NCBI GenBank assembly: GCA_009929215.1
Contig: SAAX01000007.1
Coordinates: 1-59,512, forward strand
DNA from: Deltaproteobacteria bacterium
GTDB lineage: Bacteria; Desulfobacterota; Desulfovibrionia; Desulfovibrionales; Desulfovibrionaceae
Reading direction: 5' to 3'
DNA length: 59,512 nucleotides
The position numbers and the translations under genes were made by a program. Shown one piece after another: positions 8,024 through 16,531 of the stretch. Numbering within the stretch: the first letter of the stretch is position 1; each line of letters begins with the position of its first letter. The notes under the pieces are model-generated. The model saw only the letters and a program-made list of their open reading frames with translations, had not been told where the DNA came from and ran no database searches.

Positions 8024-8049
8024 GGCTTTCACCCCGCAAGGCGGGAGCC
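8024..8049 (-). other. Bulged GC-rich hairpin in the presumed fdhD leader
   Basis: GGCT (8024-8027) pairs with AGCC (8046-8049) and CCCGC (8033-8037) with GCGGG (8041-8045), with a three-base loop and a five-base one-sided bulge. In the leftward direction it lies about 180-200 nt before the fdhD start. It has no U-tract on either side, so it is not an obvious terminator. It could be a leader-RNA element; I could not match it to a known riboswitch. Confidence 0.35.
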
Positions 8050-8351
8050 TTTGTACTGATACAAGTTTGTTATTTTTTTCACATTGCTTCCGCAATAAGC
8101 AACCCAAGTCGTGTTTCATTCTGCCAAATGTCTTGTACCTGGGAACTGGTGGAGATATGTACCTGAACCAGAAGCTGCCCGGAAGCGGTGGGGGGGGCTG
8201 CCGCGTGTAAGACTTTTTGCTGAACGTAACCTGTCGATTACGCGCCAGAATTTTCAATGAATCATCATGCTTTTTATTGATTGCGTGATCAAAGCTTAGA
8301 AAAATCGTGTGCTGTCGTCAAGCATATGTTCCATTTTTCACCCCGTTTAAA

Positions 8352-8372
8352 ATTTTAGTAACACGCTAAAAT
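8352..8372. promoter_or_regulatory. Inverted repeat, candidate operator upstream of moeA
   Basis: ATTTTAG (8352-8358) and CTAAAAT (8366-8372) are a perfect 7-bp inverted repeat with a 7-bp spacer, spanning two helical turns like a dimeric regulator site. It ends 9 bp before the -35 element of the moeA promoter, with its centre about 55 bp before the expected start of transcription, a position that suits an activator or a repressor shared with the divergent operon. The binding protein is unknown. Confidence 0.5.
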
Positions 8373-8381
8373 CAAACAATA

Positions 8382-8410
8382 TTTACAAAAAACCCGCTAC
8401 TTACTATAGT
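8382..8410 (+). promoter_or_regulatory. Sigma-70-type promoter for moeA
   Basis: TTTACA at 8382-8387 and TATAGT at 8405-8410 are separated by exactly 17 bp and lie 54 nt before the moeA start codon. Transcription would begin near 8417, giving a leader of about 47 nt that ends in the AAGGAAGG ribosome-binding site. Confidence 0.65.
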
Positions 8411-8463
8411 TACATAAGTCGGCACTGCCATTTTGGGCCCTGTGCAGCAAGGAAGGATTACCC

Positions 8464-9780
8464 GTGTCCCACTACTTTTGCCTGCGGGAAACAGACGATC
8501 TAACCGCCTTTATTGCCGGGGCTGAGCCCCTGCCAGCAGAGTCGGTCTCTATAGGTGCAGCCCTTGGCAGGGTGCTTGCCCAGGATGTTTGCGCCCCCCA
8601 GCCCTGCCCTGCCGACAACCGCTCAACCCGTGACGGCTACGCAGTGCGCGCTGCCGATGTGGCCGGGGCCAGCCCTCACAATCCAGTATTGCTGCATCTC
8701 GCTGGCGAATGCCGCATGGGAACCGTTTGCCATGCGGCCCTGCACGCAGGCGAAGCCTGGCGCGTGTACACGGGCGGCCCCCTGCCCCACGGCGCGGATG
8801 CCGTAGTAATGCAGGAAGACACAAAGCCGCAGCACAGCCCCAGCAGGTCGCCCCACATTGCCATCAGCCAGCCCTGCGCCGCTGGCCTGCATGTGCTGGC
8901 CTGTGGGGCAGACATGCCGCAGGGTGCCCTGCTCGCAATGGCCGGAACAAAACTGGGCGCACACCACATTGCCCTGCTGGCCCAGTTTTACGAGCATGTG
9001 CCCGTGCATCGGCAGGCAGTGCTGGGCGTACTTGCCACTGGCGACGAATTTTGCACTTCTGGCTCCGCATCGGGCTTTGCCGCGTGCAACACCAATGCCC
9101 TGCTGCTGGAGGCGCTGGCCACCACCCTTGGCGCACGCTACCTGCACCTTGGCACAGCGCCAGACAATCTTGATGCCCTGAAAGAACGTCTGCACGCAGC
9201 ACTGCCAGACGGGCCAAGCCCCTGCGACGCCATAGTGGTTATTGGCGGATCCTCTGGCGGCAAACGTGATTTCAGCGCACAGGCCATTGCCGCACTGCCG
9301 GGCTGCCGCCTCTGCGGGCACGACCAGCGCGTAAGCAGTGGCCGCCCACTTACCATTGCCCGCGTGGGCCAAACCAGCATATGGGGTTTGCCGGGGCATT
9401 CGCTCAGTCTTGCGCTGGCAGCACAGGTTTTTCTGGCCCCCCTGTTGCAAAGGCTTGGCGGGCAGCACCCCACATTGCAGTTTACAGACAGCCCGCCCAC
9501 GGTGCTGGCTCGCCTTGGGCTGGCTCTGCCGGTAGAAGGAACCGCCCCCACCCACTACCCCGTGATGCTGCGGCACGAGCACGGACGGTTCACGGCCTGG
9601 CCCGTAGCCGCCGGCACTGGCAAAACTGCCGTGCTGCGCGATATGCATGGGTGGGTAACCATGCCCGGCAGACAGAACATGAACAATGACGGACTGTTGC
9701 AAGGAGAATCGTCGCAAGGAGAGTTGCCGCATGGCGGCCTGCGGCGTGGCACAGCTCTGCGCGTGCGGCTTTTTGTCTGA
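8464..9780 (+). CDS. moeA: MoeA, molybdopterin molybdenumtransferase
   Basis: This 438-residue protein catalyses insertion of molybdate (or tungstate) into adenylylated molybdopterin, the last common step in making Moco or tungsten-pterin. Recognisable MoeA signatures are STRDGYAVRAADV (about residue 59), TGGPLPHGADAVVMQED (about 103), GVLATGDEF with NTNALLL (about 185-215), VIGGSSGGKRDF (about 260) and WGLPGHSLSLALA near 313 (usually GLPGNPVS). The start is a GTG with AAGGAAGG upstream. The C-terminal domain is shorter and more Gly/Gln-rich than usual, with QGESSQGELPHGGLRRG near the end. It is divergent from the fdhD-AOR operon, which needs exactly this cofactor; this may be a dedicated rather than the general copy. 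Confidence 0.9.
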   Translation: MSHYFCLRETDDLTAFIAGAEPLPAESVSIGAALGRVLAQDVCAPQPCPADNRSTRDGYAVRAADVAGASPHNPVLLHLAGECRMGTVCHAALHAGEAWRVYTGGPLPHGADAVVMQEDTKPQHSPSRSPHIAISQPCAAGLHVLACGADMPQGALLAMAGTKLGAHHIALLAQFYEHVPVHRQAVLGVLATGDEFCTSGSASGFAACNTNALLLEALATTLGARYLHLGTAPDNLDALKERLHAALPDGPSPCDAIVVIGGSSGGKRDFSAQAIAALPGCRLCGHDQRVSSGRPLTIARVGQTSIWGLPGHSLSLALAAQVFLAPLLQRLGGQHPTLQFTDSPPTVLARLGLALPVEGTAPTHYPVMLRHEHGRFTAWPVAAGTGKTAVLRDMHGWVTMPGRQNMNNDGLLQGESSQGELPHGGLRRGTALRVRLFV

Positions 9781-9843
9781 TTCTGGTGTAGGCTTGCCCT
9801 GGCCTGGGGCCATAGCTACAATGGCAACCAAGCAACCCCCAAA

Positions 9844-10758
9844 ATGGTAAAATCCATGCCCTTGCGCACAGCGGCCACACAGCAAACCTTCACCTCGCCG
9901 GAGAAATATCCGTATCTAGAGGTGCGCACCACGCTGCAAAGCATCCTGCCCTATGCCGAGCATTTTCATGCGGCCTTTTCGTTTGGTCTTATTCTGGACG
10001 GTGGTACGTGCTTTACCCTCATGGGGCAGCAACGCCACAAGGCACTCAAGGGCGACATTGCCCTTATTGCCCCCGGCATACCCCACCGCTGCAACCCGCT
10101 GGAAGGCAAGCCCCGCAGCTACCGTATGGCCTATTTTGAAGCCAACTGGTTTGCGCAACACATCTGTGCCCCACTGGGTATTGCCGATGTGTATGCGGTA
10201 ACACAACCCGTAGTGACGGATGCCGCCCTGTATGCGCAGGGGGTTGCCGCACTGGAGGCGTACTGCAACGGCGAGGACAGGGCTGAAGCTCTTTTTGTGG
10301 ACATGTTTACGCGGTTGCAAGCGTCATACGGCTGTCTTGCCAGTATTACGGAGGCCGACCACAAGGCAGACCTACCCGCAGCCGCTGCCAACCTGCTGCT
10401 GACCGCCCACTGCACAACAAATAACGAAACCTGCCAGCCGGACAAATACAACACACCAGACCATGCACCAGACCACGCGCCCGTGACATCCCTTGCCCAA
10501 CGGGCTGGCCTGCGGCGCGAGAGTTTCTCGCGGGCGTTCAGGCGTACTGCGGGGCTGCCGCCAAAGGCGTGGCTGCACTGTTTGCGGCTAGAAAAAGCCC
10601 GTGCACTGCTGCGGCAGGGCAAAAGCATAACCGAGGCGGCTCTTGCTGCTGGCTATGCCGATCAAAGCCACTTTCACCGCATGTTTGTAAAATTCTATTC
10701 CGTCACACCGGGCTGCTATCAGCGGGGGCGGTCACATTCGTACAATACGCGCAAATGA
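9844..10758 (+). CDS. AraC-family transcriptional regulator with N-terminal cupin-type domain
   Basis: The protein has 304 residues. The N-terminal half (about 15-110) has the AraC_binding beta-barrel pattern (FHAAFSFGLILDGG, followed by GDIALIAPGIPHRC), a ligand-sensing fold. The C-terminal 100 residues contain two helix-turn-helix motifs, the first at LAQRAGLRRESFSRAFRR and the second ending in GYADQSHFHRMFVKF. The linker near 195-215 is Asn/Pro/His-rich with a short DHAPDHAP repeat. It lies 63 nt after moeA and just before a LysE exporter, so regulation of that exporter is a natural guess. No good ribosome-binding site precedes the ATG at 9844 or an alternative at 9856, so the exact start is uncertain. 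Confidence 0.85.
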   Translation: MVKSMPLRTAATQQTFTSPEKYPYLEVRTTLQSILPYAEHFHAAFSFGLILDGGTCFTLMGQQRHKALKGDIALIAPGIPHRCNPLEGKPRSYRMAYFEANWFAQHICAPLGIADVYAVTQPVVTDAALYAQGVAALEAYCNGEDRAEALFVDMFTRLQASYGCLASITEADHKADLPAAAANLLLTAHCTTNNETCQPDKYNTPDHAPDHAPVTSLAQRAGLRRESFSRAFRRTAGLPPKAWLHCLRLEKARALLRQGKSITEAALAAGYADQSHFHRMFVKFYSVTPGCYQRGRSHSYNTRK

Positions 10759-10791
10759 AAAAAGGGTGAGCTGTCCGCAAGGAGGCCACCC

Positions 10792-11448
10792 ATGTCTGTT
10801 TCTGTATCCACTCTCATTCCCGCTGCCTTTCCCGCGCTGGCACTGGCGCACTTTCTTGCCCTGCTCAGCCCGGGGCCAGACTTTTTTCTCATTCTCGGTC
10901 ACGCCGTCCGCCACCGCTTACGCGGGGCGCTGTTCATCTGCCTTGGCATAGCCCTGGGCAACGCCCTGTACATCTGCCTTGCGGTTTCGGGCTGGTCGGT
11001 GCTGCGGCAGGCTCCCTCGCTGTACCGCTTTGTGGAGCTTGCGGGCGCTGGTTACCTTGCATGGCTTGGCTTTTTGCTGCTGCGCGAGAGCCGCAACGCA
11101 GCGAGCGGAGAGGGCAGCCTTGCCACGGGCGAGGCAAGCCCCCTCTCTCCCGCAAGCCAGCTGCTCACGGGCCTAGGCTCGGCCCTGCTCAACCCCAAGA
11201 ACGCGGTTTTTTACCTCACACTCATGACAGTCATTCTGGGCCCCACCGCCACCCTGCCCCAGCAGACCTTTGCCGGAATATGGATGACCCTGCTGGTCTT
11301 TGCCTGGGATGCCGCCCTGGCTGCCGCCATATCCCTGCCCGGCGCGCAACGGACGCTGGAAAAGCGTATTCCGCTTATTGAGGGGCTGGCGGGGCTGACG
11401 CTTGGCGGCATTGCCCTGTGGCTGGTGCTGCGGCCCCTGTTTGACTGA
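10792..11448 (+). CDS. LysE/RhtB-family exporter
   Basis: This 218-residue membrane protein has about six spans and the family hallmark LLSPGPDFFLILGHAV near residues 23-38, plus the conserved GLGSALLNPKNAVFYLTL segment near 125-142. The family exports amino acids such as lysine, threonine and homoserine lactone; the substrate here cannot be told. A strong AAGGAGG site precedes the ATG. It is 33 nt downstream of the AraC regulator and is followed by a terminator, so the two genes may form a regulator-exporter pair. A second LysE-family gene lies at 33373-34020. Confidence 0.85.
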   Translation: MSVSVSTLIPAAFPALALAHFLALLSPGPDFFLILGHAVRHRLRGALFICLGIALGNALYICLAVSGWSVLRQAPSLYRFVELAGAGYLAWLGFLLLRESRNAASGEGSLATGEASPLSPASQLLTGLGSALLNPKNAVFYLTLMTVILGPTATLPQQTFAGIWMTLLVFAWDAALAAAISLPGAQRTLEKRIPLIEGLAGLTLGGIALWLVLRPLFD

Positions 11449-11470
11449 AAAAGCGGTGCGAAAGACGATA

Positions 11471-11501
11471 AAAGGCCCGCGTTATTGCAACGCGGGCCTT
11501 T
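11471..11501. terminator. Bidirectional intrinsic terminator
   Basis: A perfect 13-bp stem, AAAGGCCCGCGTT (11471-11483) with its complement (11489-11501) around a 5-nt loop, is A-rich on the left and T-rich on the right. It sits between the converging LysE gene and the DUF4139 gene and should stop transcription from both sides. Confidence 0.9.
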
Positions 11502-11530
11502 GTTGTTAGACAATTATTGCAGATAACACA

Positions 11531-13147
11531 CTACGGCGCGTAAGGATCAAGCTGAATCTCCACGGGCGAGGTGAGGGTCAGCTCGTGCTTGACCTCGGCC
11601 TTGCCACCCGCCGCCACATCCACATTCCAGAACAGCAGATGTTCCTGCGCGTCCTGCTGGGCTTGCGGCTTGTCGCGGTAGGTCACGGTAACGCCCTGAT
11701 CAACCACCATGGGCATGGGCCGCTCAAGCCGCACGGTCACGGCCTTGTCGCGGGTGTTGCGCACAGTGTATGTCCAGCCCCATGTCCAGGTGCGGCTTTT
11801 GCCAATAAAGCCCTTTTCGCCGCGCTGGCGCACATCTGCCGTGGCGGTCACCTGCACGCGCGGATCTGCGCCAAAATACAACGTGGTTTCGTTGCCCTTG
11901 GCGTGGAACTGCCCAATGCCCACGCCCTGCCCGTCCACGCTGAATTCTGCCTGACCATCGGGCCAAATCTGGCCTTCTGGCAGGGTGGGACGCGCCATGA
12001 GCCACACGCGGCTTTCGCCCGTGGAGGGACGCGCCAACCATTGCAGGGGGGCCTTCCACTCCGACTCCAGCACCAGCAGGCGCGAGCGACCTTCGGGCAG
12101 GCCTTTTTCGCCCAGTGTCCAGCTGGCGTACACGCCGGTGGTGTCGGCCACCACAGGGGCGGCAGGTGCGGGGGCGGCTTCGGGCATGGCGGCATCGGCA
12201 GCCATCATCATGCGCGGGGCCGCCTTGGCGAGCGGCTGAACCACAGGCTGCGGCTGCGAATCAATAACCCAGCGCGGCAGGGGATCAGGCTCGCGCGGGC
12301 CCTGACCGCGAGAAACAAGAATCAGCTGGGTATCGGCCCAGTCCATGCCCGAAAACTGCCACACCTCGGCCATAAAGCGCACCTGGGTGGTATCGCCCTT
12401 GCCCTTGTCGGGCTGGGCATCAAAAGAATAGGCCGCCCGCCAGCCACAGTTGCGCAGCGTGTAGCTGTAACGCACGGGCAAGGTAGCGGCAAAAACAGAT
12501 TTTTGCAGGGTGATCAGCACGCTCTGCCCCATCTCGGGGCTGGGCGGCAGCTGCTGCAATTCCTGCTTCAGCAGGGCCAAACGGCGCTCAAGATCGGCCT
12601 TCTCATAATTGAGGGCAGGCACAACCTCGGCCATGCGCTTTTCGCGCTGGGTTAGATCCTGAAAACTGCCCTCCGCGCCCTCACCCTTCCACAGGGCCAA
12701 CTGGGCCTTTACGGCCTCAAGCTTGCCCGAAAGGGTCATGACGGCGCGCTGGCGCTCATCGCGCATTTTTGCAAGATCGCCGCTCTGGTCAATGGTTTGC
12801 GCCACACTGGCCCAACGCACGACAGTGTGGCCGAGAACAGACAAACGCAGATTTTCAGCTCCGGCAGGCAGCACCACGCGCACCTGACTTATGCCGTTGG
12901 CCGTAAGCACCGGGGCCTGCTGCTCTACCTCAAGCAGACCGCCCGAGGGCGTAAGCCTTGCCGTGCGCGGAGAAACGGGCGCATTGGAAAGGCTTGCGGC
13001 GTGGGCATTGGCGGAAACCAGTCCGACCAGGGCGCACAACGAAAGCAGCAATGCCAGAGCCAGCACAGCCTGCCGCCCGCCGCGTCGCTGGCGGGGCATG
13101 GAGCGGAACAAGAAAAACCACGGGGATGCAATGGGTGCGTGTGACAT
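11531..13147 (-). CDS. DUF4139 domain-containing secreted or membrane-anchored protein
   Basis: This 538-residue protein begins with an N-terminal hydrophobic segment (about residues 26-50, ending ANAHA), likely a signal peptide or anchor. GGAGGG five nt before the ATG supports the start. Residues about 120-195 form charged coiled-coil helices (KLEAVKAQLALWKGEG, LERRLALLKQELQQ). The C-terminal half has the long beta-rich DUF4139 pattern, with W-rich segments (TWTWGWTYTVRN) and a carboxy-terminal region that ends PVEIQLDPYAP. Family members are called mucoidy-inhibitor MuiA-like, but their function is not established. A Pro/Ala linker interrupts the middle (about 300-335). It is transcribed alone, facing LysE. 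Confidence 0.75.
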   Translation of the reverse strand: MSHAPIASPWFFLFRSMPRQRRGGRQAVLALALLLSLCALVGLVSANAHAASLSNAPVSPRTARLTPSGGLLEVEQQAPVLTANGISQVRVVLPAGAENLRLSVLGHTVVRWASVAQTIDQSGDLAKMRDERQRAVMTLSGKLEAVKAQLALWKGEGAEGSFQDLTQREKRMAEVVPALNYEKADLERRLALLKQELQQLPPSPEMGQSVLITLQKSVFAATLPVRYSYTLRNCGWRAAYSFDAQPDKGKGDTTQVRFMAEVWQFSGMDWADTQLILVSRGQGPREPDPLPRWVIDSQPQPVVQPLAKAAPRMMMAADAAMPEAAPAPAAPVVADTTGVYASWTLGEKGLPEGRSRLLVLESEWKAPLQWLARPSTGESRVWLMARPTLPEGQIWPDGQAEFSVDGQGVGIGQFHAKGNETTLYFGADPRVQVTATADVRQRGEKGFIGKSRTWTWGWTYTVRNTRDKAVTVRLERPMPMVVDQGVTVTYRDKPQAQQDAQEHLLFWNVDVAAGGKAEVKHELTLTSPVEIQLDPYAP

Positions 13148-13178
13148 CGGCCCTCCGGCGATAACCGCCGCAAAGAAA

Positions 13179-13209
13179 GCCGCCGCGCCACAAGATGCGG
13201 CGCGGCGGC
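13179..13209 (-). terminator. Intrinsic terminator of ettA
   Basis: An 11-bp GC-rich stem (13179-13189 with 13199-13209) around a 9-nt loop is followed, in the leftward direction, by TTTCTTT. It starts 7 nt past the ettA stop codon. Confidence 0.8.
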
Positions 13210-13215
13210 GGGCAG

Positions 13216-14898
13216 TTAACGCGTCAGTTTGCGGTACTTGATGCGGTGCGGCGTGTCGGCATCTTTGCCGAGCCGCTTTTTACGGTCTTCTTCGTAGTCC
13301 GTATAGTTGCCTTCATAAAACACCACGCTGGAATCGCCTTCAAAGGCCATGATGTGCGTGGCCACACGATCGAGGAACCAGCGGTCATGGCTGATGACCA
13401 GCACGCAACCGGCAAAGTTGTCCAGTGCGTCTTCGAGGGCGCGCATGGTGTTTACGTCGATATCGTTGGTGGGTTCGTCAAGCAGCAATACGTTGGCGCC
13501 AGACTTGAGCATGCAGGCGAGGTGCACGCGGTTGCGTTCACCACCAGAGAGCACGTCCACCTTTTTCTGCTGGTCTGCACCGTGGAAGTTGAAGCGCGTG
13601 CAGTAGGCACGGGCGTTGACTTCGCGGCCGCCCAGCTTGATGGTTTCAGCGCCATCGCTGATAACCTCGTACACGGTCTTGCCGGGCGTGAGTGATTCAC
13701 GGCCCTGATCCACATAGGCAAACTGCACGGTTTCGCCCACCTTGAGCGTGCCTGTGTCGGGCTTTTCCTGCCCCACAAGCATCTTGAACAGGGTGGTCTT
13801 ACCCGCGCCGTTGGGGCCGATAATGCCCACAATGGCACCGGGGGGGATGATGGCATTGACGTTTTCCATCAGCTCCCTGTCGCCCATGCCCTTGCTGACG
13901 CCCTCAAGCTCAAAGACAACCTTGCCCAGGCGCTGTCCCGGCGGAATGTAGATTTCCAGATCGGGCGCGCGCTTTTCGCTTTCGTGCGAGAGCATGGCTT
14001 CGTAGGCGTTAAGACGGGCCTTGCCCTTGGCGTGACGGCCCTTGGGCGACATGCGCACCCATTCGAGTTCGCGTTGCAGGGTCTTCTGGCGGTCGGCCTC
14101 GGTTCTTTCTTCGTTGGCAAGACGTTTCTGCTTTTGCTCAAGCCACGAGGAATAGTTGCCCTTCCACGGAATGCCCCGGCCACGGTCCAGTTCCAGAATC
14201 CAGCCCGCCACGTTGTCGAGGAAGTAGCGGTCATGGGTAACGGCGATGACCGTACCCGGGAAGGTGGAAAGAAAGCGTTCGAGCCAGGCCACCGACTCGG
14301 CGTCAAGGTGGTTGGTGGGTTCGTCGAGCAACAGAATGTCGGGCGATTCCAGCAGCAGGCGGCACAGGGCCACGCGGCGGCGTTCACCACCAGAAATCTG
14401 CGCAACTGGCATGTCGCCGGGCGGGCAGCGCAGGGCGTCCATGGCCATTTCAAGGCGCGAATCCAGATCCCAGACGTTTTTGGCGTCCATGAGTTCCTGC
14501 ACTTCGGCCTGACGGGTGATCAGCGCGTCCATTTCGTCCGCTTCCATGGGCTCGGCGAACTTGGCGTTGATTTCTTCAAATTCGCGGGCGATGGCGGTGA
14601 GCTCGCTCACGCCGTCTTCAACAACCTCGCGCACGGTGCGGGTTTCTTCCTTCAGCGGTTCCTGTTCAAGGTAGCCGATGGTGTAGCCGGGGGCCAGCAC
14701 GGTCTTGCCGTCGAAGGCCTGGTCCACCCCTGCCAGAATGCGCAGCAGGCTGGATTTACCCGCGCCGTTCAAACCAAGCACGCCGATTTTGGCCCCGTAA
14801 AAATAGGAAAGCGAAATGTCTTTCAGCACTTCCTTTTGGCCATGGCGCTTGGTGACGCGGATCATGGAATAAATAATCTTGTCCGGTTCGTTGCTCAT
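13216..14898 (-). CDS. ettA: EttA, energy-dependent translational throttle ABC-F ATPase
   Basis: This 560-residue ABC-F protein (E. coli EttA is 555) binds the ribosomal E site and gates entry into elongation according to the ATP/ADP ratio. Two ATPase domains are visible: Walker A GLNGAGKSS near residue 39 with signature ISGGERRRVALCR near 164, and Walker A GPNGAGKTT near 356 with LSGGERNRVHLA near 447. The Walker B sequences are LLDEPTNHLDAES and LLDEPTNDIDVNT. The charged linker between the domains includes LEQKQKRLANEERTEADRQ. The start at 14898 has GAGGAG five nt upstream; an in-frame start 14 codons earlier lacks such a site. It is a single-gene unit with its own terminator. Confidence 0.95.
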   Translation of the reverse strand: MSNEPDKIIYSMIRVTKRHGQKEVLKDISLSYFYGAKIGVLGLNGAGKSSLLRILAGVDQAFDGKTVLAPGYTIGYLEQEPLKEETRTVREVVEDGVSELTAIAREFEEINAKFAEPMEADEMDALITRQAEVQELMDAKNVWDLDSRLEMAMDALRCPPGDMPVAQISGGERRRVALCRLLLESPDILLLDEPTNHLDAESVAWLERFLSTFPGTVIAVTHDRYFLDNVAGWILELDRGRGIPWKGNYSSWLEQKQKRLANEERTEADRQKTLQRELEWVRMSPKGRHAKGKARLNAYEAMLSHESEKRAPDLEIYIPPGQRLGKVVFELEGVSKGMGDRELMENVNAIIPPGAIVGIIGPNGAGKTTLFKMLVGQEKPDTGTLKVGETVQFAYVDQGRESLTPGKTVYEVISDGAETIKLGGREVNARAYCTRFNFHGADQQKKVDVLSGGERNRVHLACMLKSGANVLLLDEPTNDIDVNTMRALEDALDNFAGCVLVISHDRWFLDRVATHIMAFEGDSSVVFYEGNYTDYEEDRKKRLGKDADTPHRIKYRKLTR

Positions 14899-15412
14899 GA
14901 TGCTCCTCAAAATTTGGTGACGCTTGCTGCCCTGCGGCATTTGAGATCACGCGGGCAGAAGCGCGCGCCAAATGGGCGCGCTAGATTGATAACAAACCTG
15001 CGGTCAGGCAGACCCCAGGTTTGCGCCGCCCATAAGGCAGCGCCTTAAAGGCGGAAAAACACGAACATCCCCTGCCAGCAAAACCGCCAAACCTTTGTGG
15101 TTGGCATCTGCAATGTGCAGGGCTGTTTGCAGGGTGCGGCTTGCAAGGTGCTGAGCAGGTAGTGCATGGGCGGGGCCTTGGGCAAGCCGACAGGCCTGCT
15201 GGCGCATGGGGCGTGCGTGTAATATATAAGCCTATCCGTTAGCGGCTTCTTTTTCAAGTGGCCCTGCACTCAGGCAAGGGCGCTGCCATGCCGCCCCCCT
15301 ATCAGCCAGAGGACTCCCCCAAAAACGCCCCTGCCGCCGGCTTGCCACCTGGCACGCTCTCTGCCAGTATGCGCCCACCTAGCGCGGATACAGCCGCGCC
15401 ACAGGAGGAAGC
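14899..15412. other. 514-nt intergenic region between divergent ettA and a BASS transporter gene
   Basis: No gene is supported here. It contains an imperfect hairpin at 14960-14982 (AGCGCGC with GCGCGCT, further CC/GG pairs, one bulge) in the presumed ettA leader, and a GC-rich stretch with short direct repeats of GCAGGG around 15115-15135. An AT-rich patch near 15215-15250 may hold a promoter, but no -35/-10 pair stands out. Confidence 0.5.
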
Positions 15413-16357
15413 TTGACCAATCTGATACTTTGCATTGCAAACGCCATTACCCGCTATATGGGCGTACTCATTCTCGCCTGCTCGGCCCTTGCACTTGGCA
15501 AGCCCGAACTGTTCCGTTGGGTGGCCCCCTACGTTACGCCGCTCTTGGGCTGTATAATGTTTGGCATGGGCATGACCCTGCGGCTTAAGGACTTCAGCCT
15601 TGTTTTTTCTCAGCCGCGCGCCCTGCTGCTGGGCCTGCTGGCCCAGTTTGTATGCATGCCCCTGATGGCCTTTGCCCTGTGCCACATCTTTGCCCTGCCG
15701 CCCGATCTGGCCATGGGCGTCATTTTGGTTGGCACGGCCCCCGGCGGAACGGCCTCAAACGTGCTTACCTTTATTGCCAAGGGTGACGTGCCGTATTCTG
15801 TGGCGCTAACCTCACTTGCCACGCTGGTTGCACTGGTGCTCATGCCGGTGCTCACATGGCTGCTTGGCGGCGTGTGGGTTCCTGTGGATATGGCGGGCCT
15901 GTTTGTTTCCATTCTCAAAATCGTGGTCATTCCCGTGCTGTTGGGCATTGTGGCCCACCGCTACTGCGCGGGGCTTACCCGCCGCGCCCTGCCTTTTTTG
16001 CCCTCGCTTTCCGCACTTACCATAACGCTGGTGGTGGCGGGTATCATTGCCATCAACGCGCAGAACATCCTGCAGGCCAGCGCTTCCATATTTCTTGTGG
16101 TTGTGTGCCACAACCTGCTGGGATTGGCCGTTGGCTATGCCGTGGGGCGCATGTGGATGTTTGACGAACCCCGCTGCCGCGCCCTGTGTTTTGAGGTGGG
16201 CACGCAGAATTCCGGCCTTGCCACAGCCCTTGCGCTGGCGCACTTTTCGCCCGTTTCGGCCATTGCCGGGGCGCTGTTTAGCGTGTGGCAAAACATTTCG
16301 GGGGCGCTGCTTTCCAACTATTTTCATGGTAAGGAAACCGGGCAAGACAAGCCCTGA
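15413..16357 (+). CDS. Bile acid:sodium symporter (BASS) family transporter
   Basis: This 314-residue membrane protein with about nine or ten spans has BASS-family features. GTAPGGTASNVLTFIAKGD at about 104-122 and EVGTQNSGLATALA near 262-275 are the crossing-helix regions that bind sodium. The start is a TTG at 15413, preferred because AGGAGG lies 7 nt upstream; the first ATG inside the frame (15458) would remove part of the first span. Substrates in bacteria include bile acids, pantoate-like acids and other organic anions; none can be singled out here. It stands upstream of ridA but with a 174-nt gap, so shared transcription is uncertain. Confidence 0.88.
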   Translation: MTNLILCIANAITRYMGVLILACSALALGKPELFRWVAPYVTPLLGCIMFGMGMTLRLKDFSLVFSQPRALLLGLLAQFVCMPLMAFALCHIFALPPDLAMGVILVGTAPGGTASNVLTFIAKGDVPYSVALTSLATLVALVLMPVLTWLLGGVWVPVDMAGLFVSILKIVVIPVLLGIVAHRYCAGLTRRALPFLPSLSALTITLVVAGIIAINAQNILQASASIFLVVVCHNLLGLAVGYAVGRMWMFDEPRCRALCFEVGTQNSGLATALALAHFSPVSAIAGALFSVWQNISGALLSNYFHGKETGQDKP

Positions 16358-16531
16358 GCCAGCGTGCAGCCAATCTGTCCACCCGTTCGTTCTGGACAGC
16401 ACAGCAGCTTTGACTCTGGCGCGGGCCTGTGCCAGTTTATGGGCTGTGCTGCCATAACATGCCACAAACATGGCCGGCATAAAAATTTTCACATTCAACC
16501 ACTTACCCACAAGATGGATGAAGGAAGCACC

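Larger units (their letters stand above)
7848..8463. other. 616-nt intergenic region between divergent fdhD and moeA
   Basis: No convincing gene lies here; possible frames are short and lack ribosome-binding sites. It must hold the promoters and leaders of both the leftward fdhD operon and rightward moeA. Visible elements are an AT-rich promoter half (8290-8420), an inverted repeat at 8352-8372, a GC-rich bulged hairpin at 8024-8049, the short palindrome TTGTA-CTGA-TACAA at 8051-8064 and two copies of TGTACCTG at 8134 and 8158. The leftward promoter could not be placed with confidence. Confidence 0.6.
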
